Positions 36,310-45,209 of a stretch of 64,000 nucleotides of DNA are shown here, in pieces. Numbering within the stretch: position 1 is the stretch's first letter; every line of letters begins with the position of its first letter. Position numbers and translations under genes: made by a program. Origin of the DNA: an uncultured Nitrosospira sp. GTDB lineage: Bacteria; Nitrospirota; Nitrospiria; Nitrospirales; Nitrospiraceae. Below the pieces are notes generated by a model. That model had not been told where the DNA came from, made no database searches, and was given only the letters and a program-made list of their open reading frames with translations. The DNA is taken from assembly GCA_900696515.1 (NCBI GenBank), contig CAADGK010000093.1:62001-126000 (forward strand). The letters are read 5' to 3'.

Positions 36310-38205
36310 ATGACAAAGCCATTTCATGGTCCCATGCTGTTCGGGGCGATTACCTGTTCGCTGCTGGGCCTTGTGGTGTGGTCCCAGGTCAGCATCACGG
36401 TGGAGGAACCACCGACAGTCAATTCAAACGACGTGTTTGTGTTCCAGGGTGTCACGGGGCCGACGGAAAAGACGGTCGTCGCGCCACCCGGTGTTTCATC
36501 TCATCATGCCTATGCCGTCGGTGGTCCGAGTCGACTGGCCGTGCTGCTGACGGAGGAGCGATCGAACTGGCTGGGATTAGCGCACGGGCTGAAATCCATC
36601 GGCGTGCCGTTTGTCGTGACGCGGGACTATCGGGAAGCGCTTAAGCATCGGGTCATTCTTGTCTATCCGACCATGACAGGGACATCATTTCCTCCTGAGG
36701 CCTTTCGCGCGTTGGGCGCCGTTCCTCGCAACGGCGGCACCTTGATTGCGACGCAGGTGCTGGGTGGAGGCTTGGAGGAAGTCTTCGGGTATTCGGAGAC
36801 GGTGATGGCGTCACGCAACCAGGAGATCCGGTGGAATCGCGCGCATCCCCTCCTGGAGCGGATGACCGATCCTGCCGAATGGGTCACAAAGCTGAACGGC
36901 AAGCCGGAGAATCTCATCGGGACCTACAGCTATGGCTATGCCAGGGGAATGCTCGGCACCTATCCAGACGGGTCGGTGGCCGTGACGGCAAAAGATTATG
37001 ACAAGGGGCATGCCTATGCCATCGGCATCGATCTCGGGGCACTGTTGTTGAAAGGCTATAACAACCGCAGCGAGGGATTCACGACCAGCTTTGACAATCG
37101 ATTCGACCCGACGCTGGATGTCTGGCTTCGCCTGTTGAAAGGGATGTACCAAGCCGGTGAGCCGGATGCGGTGACGATCGGCACGGTGCCGTTCGGCAAG
37201 TCGCTTTCCGTCATGTTCACGCATGATGTCGATTTTACGCAGTCCATGGCGAATGCGGTGGACTATGCGGAGTTTGAACGAAGCAAGGGCCTGACCGGAA
37301 CTTACTTTATTCAGGCGAAATACATTCGGGATTATAACGACGACATCTTTTTCGATGAACAAGGGGCGAGGTATCTTGCCAGATTGTCCGACCTCGGTAT
37401 GGAGCTGGCCAGCCACACCGTTGCACACTCCGCCTCGTTCAACGGTTTTCCAATGGGGACAGGGGAGGAGCAATACCCCGGGTACCGTCCGTTCGTGAAA
37501 ACTCGCTCGAAAGCCTATGGCGCGACGATTCTCGGAGAATTGCGCGTGAGCAAGTTCCTCATCGATCGGCTGGGCGGCGGTCCCGCCATGGTGTCGTTTC
37601 GGCCCGGAGAGCTGTCGAATCCGTTTGGCCTGCCCCAGGCCTTGGTTGCAACCGGCTTTCGCTATAGTTCGACGGCGACGGCCAACAATTCATTGACGCA
37701 TTTGCCGTACCAGATGACCTATGACCGGCTGTCCGAAGAAGAAGTCGACGTATTTGAATTTCCCGTCACCATTGAAGACGAGGAATTGCCGCCGATGGGA
37801 GAGCGACTCCCGCAGGCGCTGACGCTGGCGAAGCAAGTTGCCCGATACGGCGGCACGGTCGTGGTGCTGATTCACCCGAACACACTGGGTCACAAGCTGG
37901 AGTTCGAGAAGCAATTTTACGAAGCGGTCAAAGACCGGGCCTGGTTCGGATCGATCCGAGAATTCGGCGACTGGTGGTCGGCCCGCAATGCATTGCGTGT
38001 GGACGTGTCCGCCGACGTTCATCGCACGACAGTGTCCATCAATGCGCCACGACGAATCTCCGGTATGACACTCGAAGTACCGACCGGGTGGACTTTGTTG
38101 CCGCAGAAAGGAGTGATGCAGGACGGGCGGACGATCATTCTGGATGTGGTCGAGCAGACGCGGGTGCTCCATTTCGCCGTCGCCGGGGCGCACCGGAACT
38201 CCTAG
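36310..38205 (+). CDS. Polysaccharide deacetylase-like exported protein (631 aa)
   Basis: The ATG at 36310 is chosen because it begins a membrane or signal segment (MLFGAITCSLLGLVVWSQV). Residues of about 60-280 look like a glutamine-amidotransferase or ThuA-like alpha/beta domain (LAVLLTEERSNWLGLAHGLKS). A NodB-type deacetylase domain follows with FTHDVDF (residues 303-309) and ELASHTVAHS (His369, His373), the expected metal-binding Asp and H-x3-H. A beta-rich tail closes the protein. Likely role: hydrolysis of an acetyl group or related bond on an envelope polysaccharide. No exopolysaccharide cluster is adjacent. Confidence 0.75.
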   Translation: MTKPFHGPMLFGAITCSLLGLVVWSQVSITVEEPPTVNSNDVFVFQGVTGPTEKTVVAPPGVSSHHAYAVGGPSRLAVLLTEERSNWLGLAHGLKSIGVPFVVTRDYREALKHRVILVYPTMTGTSFPPEAFRALGAVPRNGGTLIATQVLGGGLEEVFGYSETVMASRNQEIRWNRAHPLLERMTDPAEWVTKLNGKPENLIGTYSYGYARGMLGTYPDGSVAVTAKDYDKGHAYAIGIDLGALLLKGYNNRSEGFTTSFDNRFDPTLDVWLRLLKGMYQAGEPDAVTIGTVPFGKSLSVMFTHDVDFTQSMANAVDYAEFERSKGLTGTYFIQAKYIRDYNDDIFFDEQGARYLARLSDLGMELASHTVAHSASFNGFPMGTGEEQYPGYRPFVKTRSKAYGATILGELRVSKFLIDRLGGGPAMVSFRPGELSNPFGLPQALVATGFRYSSTATANNSLTHLPYQMTYDRLSEEEVDVFEFPVTIEDEELPPMGERLPQALTLAKQVARYGGTVVVLIHPNTLGHKLEFEKQFYEAVKDRAWFGSIREFGDWWSARNALRVDVSADVHRTTVSINAPRRISGMTLEVPTGWTLLPQKGVMQDGRTIILDVVEQTRVLHFAVAGAHRNS

Positions 38206-38323
38206 GTGGAGACTGCCATCTCGTCTCCTTCAGCCTAGGGAAGATCCGGGGTGGAGGGGAACGGACCCCATCTTCTTTCCGGTAGCCCGTCCCGACCATC
38301 TCTCCTTGCGACGACGCCTCTTG

Positions 38324-38965
38324 TCAGCTGCCGAATTTCGCCGGAAACTGTTTCGCAATGGCATTCGTCAACGTATCGGCAATCACATAGACGTGATGTT
38401 CCATCGCCGTCCAGGTCTCGTCCTCGCCCTGGTAATCTTTGTCCTGGAACTTGTTGATTTGTGCCACGTGGTGGCCAATATTCGTGGCGAACAGGCTGCG
38501 GACCGTGTCCTTGGGGAGGTGCGGATTGATTTGACTGAAAAGGGTGGCGATCTCGTCGGAGATCGAGGCGCCTGTCGCTATGGCCGCCTCCTGGCGGCGC
38601 TTATCCCCGGCAACAGTGGCGTCGGAGTAGGCCTGAATTATCTCATCGTGCTTTGTGAGGAGGGCACGAAACCGCCCGGCTGTTGCATCGCCGTAGAACG
38701 GAGCCAATGTCTTTGCCATATCTCGTGCGTTGGCCGCCACGGCTTTCTCCGCGAAATCGCGAGACCTCCGATCACCTTTCGCGTTATCCATCACGACATG
38801 GCGAATCCAAAACACATGTCGAGACCACTCATCACGTAACACGGCCTGCAGGTCGGCCACGGTGACCGGATGCGGGTCAGAGAGGGAACTGCCTTCATGT
38901 GCGCAACCCCCTAGGCCGATGATGGTGAAGACCAGCAGTAGGACGGAACGATTTAGTCTGTTCAT
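38324..38965 (-). CDS. Putative lipoprotein, helical (213 aa)
   Basis: The N-terminus is a lipoprotein signal with a clear lipobox (GLGGC). The mature part is predicted all-helical, rich in His and Asp (WSRHVFWIRHVVMD, HHVAQINKFQDKDY, MEHHVYVIADTL), which suggests a four-helix bundle that may bind metal. I do not recognise a named family. It converges with the deacetylase gene. Confidence 0.65.
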   Translation of the reverse strand: MNRLNRSVLLLVFTIIGLGGCAHEGSSLSDPHPVTVADLQAVLRDEWSRHVFWIRHVVMDNAKGDRRSRDFAEKAVAANARDMAKTLAPFYGDATAGRFRALLTKHDEIIQAYSDATVAGDKRRQEAAIATGASISDEIATLFSQINPHLPKDTVRSLFATNIGHHVAQINKFQDKDYQGEDETWTAMEHHVYVIADTLTNAIAKQFPAKFGS

Positions 38966-39150
38966 GGCAACCCCTTCCTTATCGTAAGGTTAGATGGACG
39001 TCCTTTTTATCCTGCAGCAGAGGTGATGGCCTCAGGCCATCGGATCTTGGCAGATGATCAGTCTGATCTATAACGCGTTCACATGTCGAACGTGTAAACG
39101 TCATGTAAACAAAAGGTAAATAATCCCTGCTCGGGAGGGTGTGGCAAGGC

Positions 39151-40170
39151 CTACAGAAACAAATACAACGCCCCCACCACACCAAAGAACTCCGAGGTAT
39201 TCTTCCCTCTGAGACTGAACCATGGACCGGCAATCAGCCCCACCTGTTGTGTGAAGTGGTACTCTATGGCCGGCGCGATGGAGAGGAGATTGCTGTATCC
39301 TTTGCCTACTATCGCCGGCTCACTCTGTGCACCGATGCCCGCGGTTCCAGAGAAGTGCGTTGCATTGATCGTCTGGAATCCGATATCGAGCGCGAGAACG
39401 ATATGCTGTGTCAGCGTATATTCCCCCGCAATGCTGAAGGTGGTTACAGATCCAGGTTCAACACGTCCCACGGTGTCGAATCCTCCACCGTAGGCATTGA
39501 ATCCACGCACCCTGACAGGCGAGTAGAAACCGTAGGATGCATTCAGGCGGTACCTCAATACATGATCTCCTCCCAATCGCAGCACTTTCTGTACGGCCAC
39601 GCCTAGTGTCGTACCGAACGAGCCGCCTCCGATTCCGCCCAGACTGACCGTTGACGGACCGAGATCGTTATAGTGACCGGTCGGAAAGACTTCCTGAACC
39701 CAGAACAGCACATGCGGAAGCCATGAATCGGAATCGCCTCTCAGTACTTGGAACCCCAGCTGGAGGGGCAAGTCGCCAAATCCGGAGATGCGGTCACTTG
39801 ATGAGGAGTTCTCAAGCCACTGCGGCGCGATTCCAATATCGATCCGGCTCGTGAGGCCGTAGATGAAGAATGTTTGTTGAATGATCGTGCGCGACACGGT
39901 GGCCGAATGCAGGCGCCAATTGTCGTTATACAATCCGCCATAGCGCGTATAAAAGAAGTAGGGTTGAACGACCAGACGGCCCGGATCGAGCGTGCGACCT
40001 CTCGTCGACAGCAGTGTGCCCGTGAACCAGGGATCGGAAGATGGGTGCGGGGCGATGTCGGAGTTCCCGCACCATCCGGATTCGGACAAGCAGAGGCATG
40101 CGATGAGCACGCTCAGAACACACTTAGAGAGCATTCCAGCCGGAGGAGTGGGTATATGGTTCTTGGGCAT
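39151..40170 (-). CDS. Predicted outer-membrane beta-barrel protein (339 aa)
   Basis: The start at 40170 opens a long signal peptide (MLSKCVLSVLIACLCLSESGWC within residues 13-34); an ATG at 40134 is an alternative, and neither has a strong ribosome-binding site. The mature protein alternates short strands and Gly/Ser turns, as in GLTSRIDIGIAPQWLEN, LPLQLGFQVLRG and TFSIAGEYTLTQHIVLALDIGFQ, ending with an aromatic residue after GALYLFL-type strands. This fits the transporter-like outer-membrane channel group. Substrate is unknown. Confidence 0.65.
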   Translation of the reverse strand: MPKNHIPTPPAGMLSKCVLSVLIACLCLSESGWCGNSDIAPHPSSDPWFTGTLLSTRGRTLDPGRLVVQPYFFYTRYGGLYNDNWRLHSATVSRTIIQQTFFIYGLTSRIDIGIAPQWLENSSSSDRISGFGDLPLQLGFQVLRGDSDSWLPHVLFWVQEVFPTGHYNDLGPSTVSLGGIGGGSFGTTLGVAVQKVLRLGGDHVLRYRLNASYGFYSPVRVRGFNAYGGGFDTVGRVEPGSVTTFSIAGEYTLTQHIVLALDIGFQTINATHFSGTAGIGAQSEPAIVGKGYSNLLSIAPAIEYHFTQQVGLIAGPWFSLRGKNTSEFFGVVGALYLFL

Positions 40171-40459
40171 AGCCTTGGGATATGTCAGATAGTAACTTCT
40201 GCGGCTCCTGGATAAACGGAGAATGCGGTGATGGAGATCATCGTGCTCTGCTTCTCTTCCTACACCTCGATAACTTCTGCGCTTCCAGCGCATCAAGGGA
40301 AGTCCAAAGCGAAACTGAAGAGTAGAATAGCGGGAAGAAGAAAGCCGGTACCGCTTGTGACCCTTCAATCAAAGGGAAGGACCGTTATGGAATAGTCTGT
40401 TGTACAGTCAAATAACGGGTCGTGATCAATCCAGACGGCAGCGACTCGGATAGGAACAA

Positions 40460-40840
40460 TCAGTGTGCCGTTGATCGGACGAGCGGCTCGCGCAATTTGA
40501 TGATGAGCGTACTGCTTCCAACTGCCGGGTCGAGATCGGTCACAATGTTTTGAATCTTCGCGCCGATGGCATGCTCTATGCGTTCCTGTAGGACGTGCTG
40601 ACAGGAGTCAAACATGGCGCGATGAAATCGACGAAGCAGCTCATGGCCTTCCGGCGACCGTGCGAGTTCTTTTTCCGCTGGAATGGAAGCGCTTCTAGTC
40701 GATGTCACGTAGATCAGTTCATCGTACACATGGGCTTGCACGTGCGAAGAGCCGGACTTCATGAACTCGTTCTGAAAATCCAAGACTGTGAGCATGACGG
40801 CGTACTCCACCTCAGCTTTATTGTTGGCCACACTTGCCAA
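40460..40840 (-). CDS. DUF2294-like protein, second copy, TTG start (126 aa)
   Basis: The start is TTG at 40840, supported by GGAGGAGGG about nine bases upstream, inside the end of the previous gene. The sequence follows the DUF2294 plan seen at 24587: FQNEFMKSGSSHVQAHVYDELIYV, then EKELARSPEGHELLRRFHRAMF and AIGAKIQNIVTDLDPAVGSSTLIIKL. It is much diverged and lacks the conserved RGP motif. It is the last gene of the icd operon, three bases after the 70-aa gene. Role unknown. Confidence 0.7.
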   Translation of the reverse strand: MASVANNKAEVEYAVMLTVLDFQNEFMKSGSSHVQAHVYDELIYVTSTRSASIPAEKELARSPEGHELLRRFHRAMFDSCQHVLQERIEHAIGAKIQNIVTDLDPAVGSSTLIIKLREPLVRSTAH

Positions 40841-40843
40841 GGT

Positions 40844-41056
40844 CTATCCCTCCTCCCGCCATGACCGAATCCAGCGACCGGTCTGCGGATCTTCGAGTTT
40901 GGTGCTGAAGCGATCGTGAAGAAAGGCTTCCTGTTGGTCAGTGAGGGTTGACCGCACGCTCTGCAGCCGAGGGCGTGATTGGGGTGCTTTGAGAACAGGA
41001 CAGTCGCTGGGCGCGAGTATGTCGATGTCCACAGCTTCTGTTATTGCGACGTTCAT
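40844..41056 (-). CDS. Small hypothetical protein (70 aa)
   Basis: GGAGGTGA lies three bases before the ATG at 41056, a strong ribosome-binding site. The protein is short and polar, ending DPQTGRWIRSWREEG, with no signal or membrane segment. It lies 80 bases after the isocitrate dehydrogenase C-terminal-domain gene and three bases before the DUF2294-like gene, so it is part of the icd operon. I do not recognise a family. Confidence 0.6.
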   Translation of the reverse strand: MNVAITEAVDIDILAPSDCPVLKAPQSRPRLQSVRSTLTDQQEAFLHDRFSTKLEDPQTGRWIRSWREEG

Positions 41057-41136
41057 GGTTCACCTCCGCTGAGCCTTCGCCGATTCCCGGGTGAGGCGAT
41101 GGCGTTCATGTGAACGTCCATCGCCCCCCGAGATGA

Positions 41137-41487
41137 TCAATAGGCCTTGCTGAATCCGGCTTCTCCGTCGTAGTTCCACAGCTTTTGCGCGGCGGACCAC
41201 CACCAGCCCTTCTTGGTCAGGGCGTCCAGGAAGGTGTTCACATCCGCATCCTGCACATCCTTGGTGGCCATGAACCGGCACCGGTACCAGTTCACTTGAA
41301 GGAGATCGGGGCTCACGAAACCCGGCCACACCTTCGTCCCTCGGTTCGAGATGAATTCACATTTGAACGGTCCGATATCGTCGAACTTCGGGATGCCTTT
41401 GTCCGTAATGATGTACATATCGATTCCGACGAGCTTGATGTCCCGTTTCTTCTTTGTCGCCTTGGCGGTTTCGGTAAATGTCGGCAT
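41137..41487 (-). CDS. Stand-alone C-terminal domain of Thermus-type isocitrate dehydrogenase (116 aa)
   Basis: The ATG at 41487 has AAGGAGATAT just upstream; the frame continues 25 codons further but without family similarity. The sequence aligns from memory with the C-terminal extension of Thermus thermophilus isocitrate dehydrogenase: KLVGIDMYI, FKCEFISNRGTKVWP, VNWYRCRFMA and KLWNYDGEAGFSKA correspond to VVGVDVFV, ISNRGTQVYP, YRCRF and DGEPGFTKA. In Thermus this domain is fused to the catalytic domain and takes part in dimer interactions. Here it is a separate gene, 34 bases after the catalytic gene. It presumably binds that subunit. Confidence 0.85.
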   Translation of the reverse strand: MPTFTETAKATKKKRDIKLVGIDMYIITDKGIPKFDDIGPFKCEFISNRGTKVWPGFVSPDLLQVNWYRCRFMATKDVQDADVNTFLDALTKKGWWWSAAQKLWNYDGEAGFSKAY

Positions 41488-41521
41488 GGGATATCTCCTT
41501 GTTGAGTCTGTGCGCGGAGGC

Positions 41522-42535
41522 TTAGGCCTTCGCGTGCATCTTATCCACGATGGCTTGCGCATACTCGTCCGTCTTGGCCGTCCCGCCGACGTCGTATGTC
41601 ACATGCTTTCGCTCGTCAAGCACTGCAAACATGGCCTTCTCGATGCGAGCGGCAGCAGCTTCTTCACCGAGCCAACGAAGCATCATGATGCCGGAGACCA
41701 GCACGGCCGAAGGATTGACCTTCTTCATGCCGGCATACTTGGGTGCGGAACCGTGCACGGCTTCGAAGATCGCGCAGCCGTCACCGACATTGGCGCCGGG
41801 CGCAAATCCCAAGCCTCCCACTAGTCCGGCGCAGAGATCCGTCAGGATATCGCCGTAGAGGTTGGGCAGTACCAAGCAATCGAACTGAGCGGGATTTCGC
41901 ACCAGCTGCATGCAGCAGTTATCCACGATGATGTCACCGGACTCGATGTCCGGATACTTTTTGGCGACTTCGCGGAAGGCATCGAGGAAGAGGCCGTCGG
42001 TCATCTTCATGATATTGGCTTTGTGCACACACCAGACTTTCTTGCGCCCATTGTCCTTGGCCCACTTAAAGGCGAAATCAGCGATTCGGTAGGAGCCCGG
42101 CCAGGTAATGACTTTCAGACATTGCGCGACCTCATCCGACACCATGTGTTCGATGGCGGCATACGAGTCTTCGGTGTTCTCACGGAAATTGATGATGTCG
42201 ATCTTGTCCCAGGGCCGTTTGAGTACGGGGATGAGCTTCGCCGGCCGCACATTCGCGTAGAGATCAAAGACTTTCCGGAGGGTCACGTTGGCGCTCTTGT
42301 GTCCCGTTCCGATGGGTGTGGTCGTGGGCCCTTTCAACGCCACCTTGTTCTTCGCGATGTTTTGAATGGTCTTGTCGGGCAGGAGGGTGCCGTACTTCTC
42401 CAGACAGTCGAGCCCAATGTCCTCATATTCCCACTTAATGTCGACCCCGCTCGCATCAATGACGAGCCGCACCGCCTCGCAAATTTCCGGGCCGGTGCCT
42501 TCTCCCGGTAACATCGTTACGACGTGCTTTGCCAT
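41522..42535 (-). CDS. icd: Isocitrate dehydrogenase catalytic subunit (Thermus-type, lacks C-terminal domain)
   Basis: The 337-aa protein belongs to the isocitrate/isopropylmalate dehydrogenase family: MLPGEGTGPEI, KGPTTTPIGTGHKSANVTLRKVFDLYANVRP, INFRENTEDSYAAIEH, VHKANIMKMTDG, NLYGDILTDL and FEAVHGSAPKYAG. SANVTLRK is the isocitrate-specific phosphorylation-loop region. It is close to Thermus isocitrate dehydrogenase but stops where that enzyme continues for over 100 residues; the missing part is the next gene. It interconverts isocitrate and 2-oxoglutarate, and in a reverse TCA cycle would run reductively. GAGGAGGAT precedes the ATG. A sigma-54 promoter lies about 240 bases upstream. Confidence 0.9.
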   Translation of the reverse strand: MAKHVVTMLPGEGTGPEICEAVRLVIDASGVDIKWEYEDIGLDCLEKYGTLLPDKTIQNIAKNKVALKGPTTTPIGTGHKSANVTLRKVFDLYANVRPAKLIPVLKRPWDKIDIINFRENTEDSYAAIEHMVSDEVAQCLKVITWPGSYRIADFAFKWAKDNGRKKVWCVHKANIMKMTDGLFLDAFREVAKKYPDIESGDIIVDNCCMQLVRNPAQFDCLVLPNLYGDILTDLCAGLVGGLGFAPGANVGDGCAIFEAVHGSAPKYAGMKKVNPSAVLVSGIMMLRWLGEEAAAARIEKAMFAVLDERKHVTYDVGGTAKTDEYAQAIVDKMHAKA

Positions 42536-42776
42536 TCCGATCCTCCTCTTAAGCCTGGATCACGCATCAACTCTTCCACTGCAACCGCGGATACGGTGTG
42601 CCATGGGCGCATGTGGCTCAGTCCCTCTCCGTGCTCAATCACGTACGGCATGGTCCCTCGCCACAACCTGGGTCCATCTCACGACACGTCTACGACGTTT
42701 ACTCCGAAGGGTTGAGTTTGCTCCAAACTATGCAGTAAGGGAGCGGACCATCCGTTCCCATTAATTGCCAGTAAAT

Positions 42777-42791
42777 GCAAATTAGAGTCCA
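42777..42791 (-). promoter_or_regulatory. Sigma-54 promoter of the icd operon
   Basis: On the minus strand TGGACTCTAATTTGC carries GG and GC at the required spacing. The predicted start near 42766 leaves a leader of about 230 bases before icd. Paired dyads lie upstream. No gene is seen in the 42536-43030 spacer. Confidence 0.6.
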
Positions 42792-42906
42792 GATCGTTTA
42801 AGGCTCGTGCGGCGTGCGTGTGCCTCAAGATGTTAACGAAACACTGGAAAATCACGGCGCGCCGATTCATAGAAGGAGATTGGGGCATCGAGAAGATGCA
42901 CGGCGC

Positions 42907-42951
42907 GTGCAGCGATGCACGACGCGCACAGCAGCCTGTGCGTCCATGCTC
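42907..42951. promoter_or_regulatory. GTGC-N6-GCAC dyad pair upstream of the icd operon
   Basis: GTGCAGCGATGCAC (42907-42920) is a perfect GTGC-N6-GCAC dyad. GTGCGTCCATGCTC (42938-42951) differs at one arm position. They are centred about 148 and 179 bases upstream of the predicted icd start site. Confidence 0.6.
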
Positions 42952-43030
42952 AGCCAAGGAGGAGACGACGAGAGAGATTTGCGAAGGCGCTGCGTGAAAG
43001 TATGAGGTGGAAGACGGCCGGAGGGGCTGT

Positions 43031-43432
43031 CTACTGGGAACGAACCACGAGCACCGAGGCATCGACCTTGGAGATCAACTGTTCAGCGACTGAACCGATG
43101 ACCCACCGTTCCAGCGCTTGGCGTTGCGAGCTCCCCAATACCACAAGATCAGCGCCCCATTCTCGTGCACCGTTGGCAAGGGCGTCGACGATTCCGGTCA
43201 CGCCGTAGACGGCCTCGGTGTAGAGGACACGGGTGTCTAGCGTGACGCCGTCGCCGACAGCGGATTTGGCCTGTACCAGCAACTTGAGACTGGCTTTGGG
43301 GTCGGTTTCCTCGGTGGCAACATAGACAATGCGGAGTGTTCCATGGTCGGACACAACCATGCGCTTCGCTTCCATCAAGGCTTTTATGGAGGTGTCCTTG
43401 CCGTCGATCGCTACAAGAACTTTTGTGAACAT
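43031..43432 (-). CDS. Universal stress protein, single UspA domain
   Basis: The 133-aa protein has the Usp start FTKVLVAIDGKDTSIKALMEA. It ends ADLVVLGSSQRQALERWVIGSVAEQLISKVDASVLVVRS. The usual G-x2-G-x9-G-S loop is altered to G-SSQRQALERWVI-GS, so nucleotide binding may be weakened. It lies 45 bases after the SulP-2 gene on the same strand, so the two may be co-transcribed from the SulP-2 sigma-54 promoter. Confidence 0.85.
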   Translation of the reverse strand: MFTKVLVAIDGKDTSIKALMEAKRMVVSDHGTLRIVYVATEETDPKASLKLLVQAKSAVGDGVTLDTRVLYTEAVYGVTGIVDALANGAREWGADLVVLGSSQRQALERWVIGSVAEQLISKVDASVLVVRSQ

Positions 43433-43477
43433 TGAGAGGTGCCCCTCGTAGTCCTGTGACTGATGTGCGTGAAGTTG

Positions 43478-44848
43478 CTAACTTACATCACTCCCATGCC
43501 TTTTGATGTCATCAATGTATCGCTTGATGATCACACTTCCGGGCATTTTCTCTATGTTGACATACACCATGTAGTGTACGATCCCGTGCACGGCCATCGC
43601 AATCAATAACCCCTCAAAAATCCCCACTTTGAAGACCAGCACGCCGCATAAAATGGCAAGGATCATGGCATAGGGACCGTGGTGGGTCACATGCACAAGT
43701 CCCTCGATCATCTTCCATCCGGAGAAGATCATGATGACCGCCAAGGCAAACTTCGGGAGATATTCGAGCGCATGGGTATTGAAAGTAAAGAAGGTCACCA
43801 CGGAGCCGATGATGAGGACGGAAAACTTGGTATAGGCGCCGGCCAAGCGATTCGTGGTGCTTTTGGCCAACCCGTCCAGATTGGTCATGCCGCCGAAGAA
43901 GCTCGATCCCATGTTGGCGATCCAGATCGCCAACAAGCTGTTGTTGCTGTTGCATTTCCGCTTGAGGGGGTCAATTTTCTCGATCGCGGCGTTGCTCATC
44001 ACTTGTTCGATAACGTCAATCATGGCCAGCATCACCGCGAATCCCAACATATAGACAATAGTCAGGGGGCTATCAAAGTGCGGGATCGGTAACGCGAGCT
44101 TCAGTTCCGTATCTTCCATGGACAACATGGGCACGGAGACGAACTGGGCCAGGATGGTCCCCGCTGCGATGATGACAAAATACGGAACAGCAGGTTGCGT
44201 ATTCTTGAACTTCAAAAAGAGATAGACAAAAAGGCCATATCCCACCATGGAAATGAAGATCATCTGAATGCGCGCGAAGTTCAGGAACGAGTCGGCGGCT
44301 TCCATGCCGGGTGGGAGCTCATAGGTAAACGCCAAGAACTTCAGGGCGATCTTCAGACCGACGCCTGCCAACAGCCCTTCCACCAAATACACGGGTACGG
44401 CCACCAAAATATAGCGTTGCCAGTTGAATCGCCAAATGACGGCCTGGATGGTCGCGGTCAGGAAAATCGCGAAGGCCATATTCTCCAACCCGAAGGTGGC
44501 GACACCGACGGCCAACACCGGGGCCAGACCTGCTGCGATTCCAGGACAGCCGATGTAGTTGCCGGGCTTGAACCAGGCATTGATCCAGCCGATCAAACAG
44601 GCAAATGCCACGGTGGCCAGCCCGACCTTGATGGGATATTCGGACATCATGGCGATGCCGACCGTCAAGGGGATCGCCATCGATCCCGCGATCAGACCGG
44701 CGGCCATATCACGCATCGCATATTGTGCTTGGAATGCGGCTGATCCGGACGGGGTACTCGGCTCTGTTACGGCAGGCTGATCACCGTCAGGCCCTCTCAG
44801 TTCCGGCTCTTGTGACCGTATATCGTTTTCAGCTTCGTAAGTTGTCAT
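43478..44848 (-). CDS. SulP-family inorganic anion transporter, no STAS domain (SulP-2)
   Basis: The 456-aa protein is a close paralogue of SulP-1, sharing long identical stretches such as DVIEQVMSNAAIEKIDPLKR. It begins with an acidic tail (YEAENDIRSQEPELRG), then MRDMAAGLIAGSMAIPLTVGIAM and GCPGIAAGLAPVLAVGVATFG. Like SulP-1 it ends right after the membrane core, without a STAS domain. Substrate may be bicarbonate or sulfate. It is preceded by its own sigma-54 promoter and activator dyads. Confidence 0.88.
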   Translation of the reverse strand: MTTYEAENDIRSQEPELRGPDGDQPAVTEPSTPSGSAAFQAQYAMRDMAAGLIAGSMAIPLTVGIAMMSEYPIKVGLATVAFACLIGWINAWFKPGNYIGCPGIAAGLAPVLAVGVATFGLENMAFAIFLTATIQAVIWRFNWQRYILVAVPVYLVEGLLAGVGLKIALKFLAFTYELPPGMEAADSFLNFARIQMIFISMVGYGLFVYLFLKFKNTQPAVPYFVIIAAGTILAQFVSVPMLSMEDTELKLALPIPHFDSPLTIVYMLGFAVMLAMIDVIEQVMSNAAIEKIDPLKRKCNSNNSLLAIWIANMGSSFFGGMTNLDGLAKSTTNRLAGAYTKFSVLIIGSVVTFFTFNTHALEYLPKFALAVIMIFSGWKMIEGLVHVTHHGPYAMILAILCGVLVFKVGIFEGLLIAMAVHGIVHYMVYVNIEKMPGSVIIKRYIDDIKRHGSDVS

Positions 44849-44956
44849 CGGTAGTCTCTTAACTCAGCCCACGGGTTTGTCGTTATTCGGGTAACGACTC
44901 TCCGTTTCCACATACTTATCCTCGTACGTGACGAACGTGCCTTCTTCCTGCACCCA

Positions 44957-44971
44957 GCAAGAAGAGGGCCG
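44957..44971 (-). promoter_or_regulatory. Sigma-54 promoter of SulP-2
   Basis: On the minus strand CGGCCCTCTTCTTGC has the GG and GC elements at exact spacing. It closely resembles the SulP-1 promoter (GGCCCT shared). The predicted start is near 44945, about 97 bases before the ATG. Confidence 0.65.
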
Positions 44972-45077
44972 TCTATTGGGCCCGTGGATCTGTGAGTTAA
45001 AACGTTGTGATTAAAGGGAGAATGACAAGTGGCCTGAGATAGGAGGATCTCATGATGAGTCAGGCAGTTAAGAGAGT

Positions 45078-45111
45078 GTGTACCGATGCACAGGCCCGTG
45101 CGTCCGCGCAC
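45078..45111. promoter_or_regulatory. GTGC-N6-GCAC dyad pair upstream of SulP-2
   Basis: GTGTACCGATGCAC (45078-45091, one mismatch) and GTGCGTCCGCGCAC (45098-45111, perfect) lie 20 bases apart. They are centred about 140 and 160 bases upstream of the predicted SulP-2 start. Nothing else is seen in the 44849-45209 spacer. Confidence 0.65.
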
Positions 45112-45209
45112 TGACGGGGAAGGACGTGACTCTGGGCAGGAGTTGTGACCGTGCAGGGCTGAAAAACACTAATCTAGGGGGAAATCGTTTGGCTGTTCGG
45201 GAGACCATC

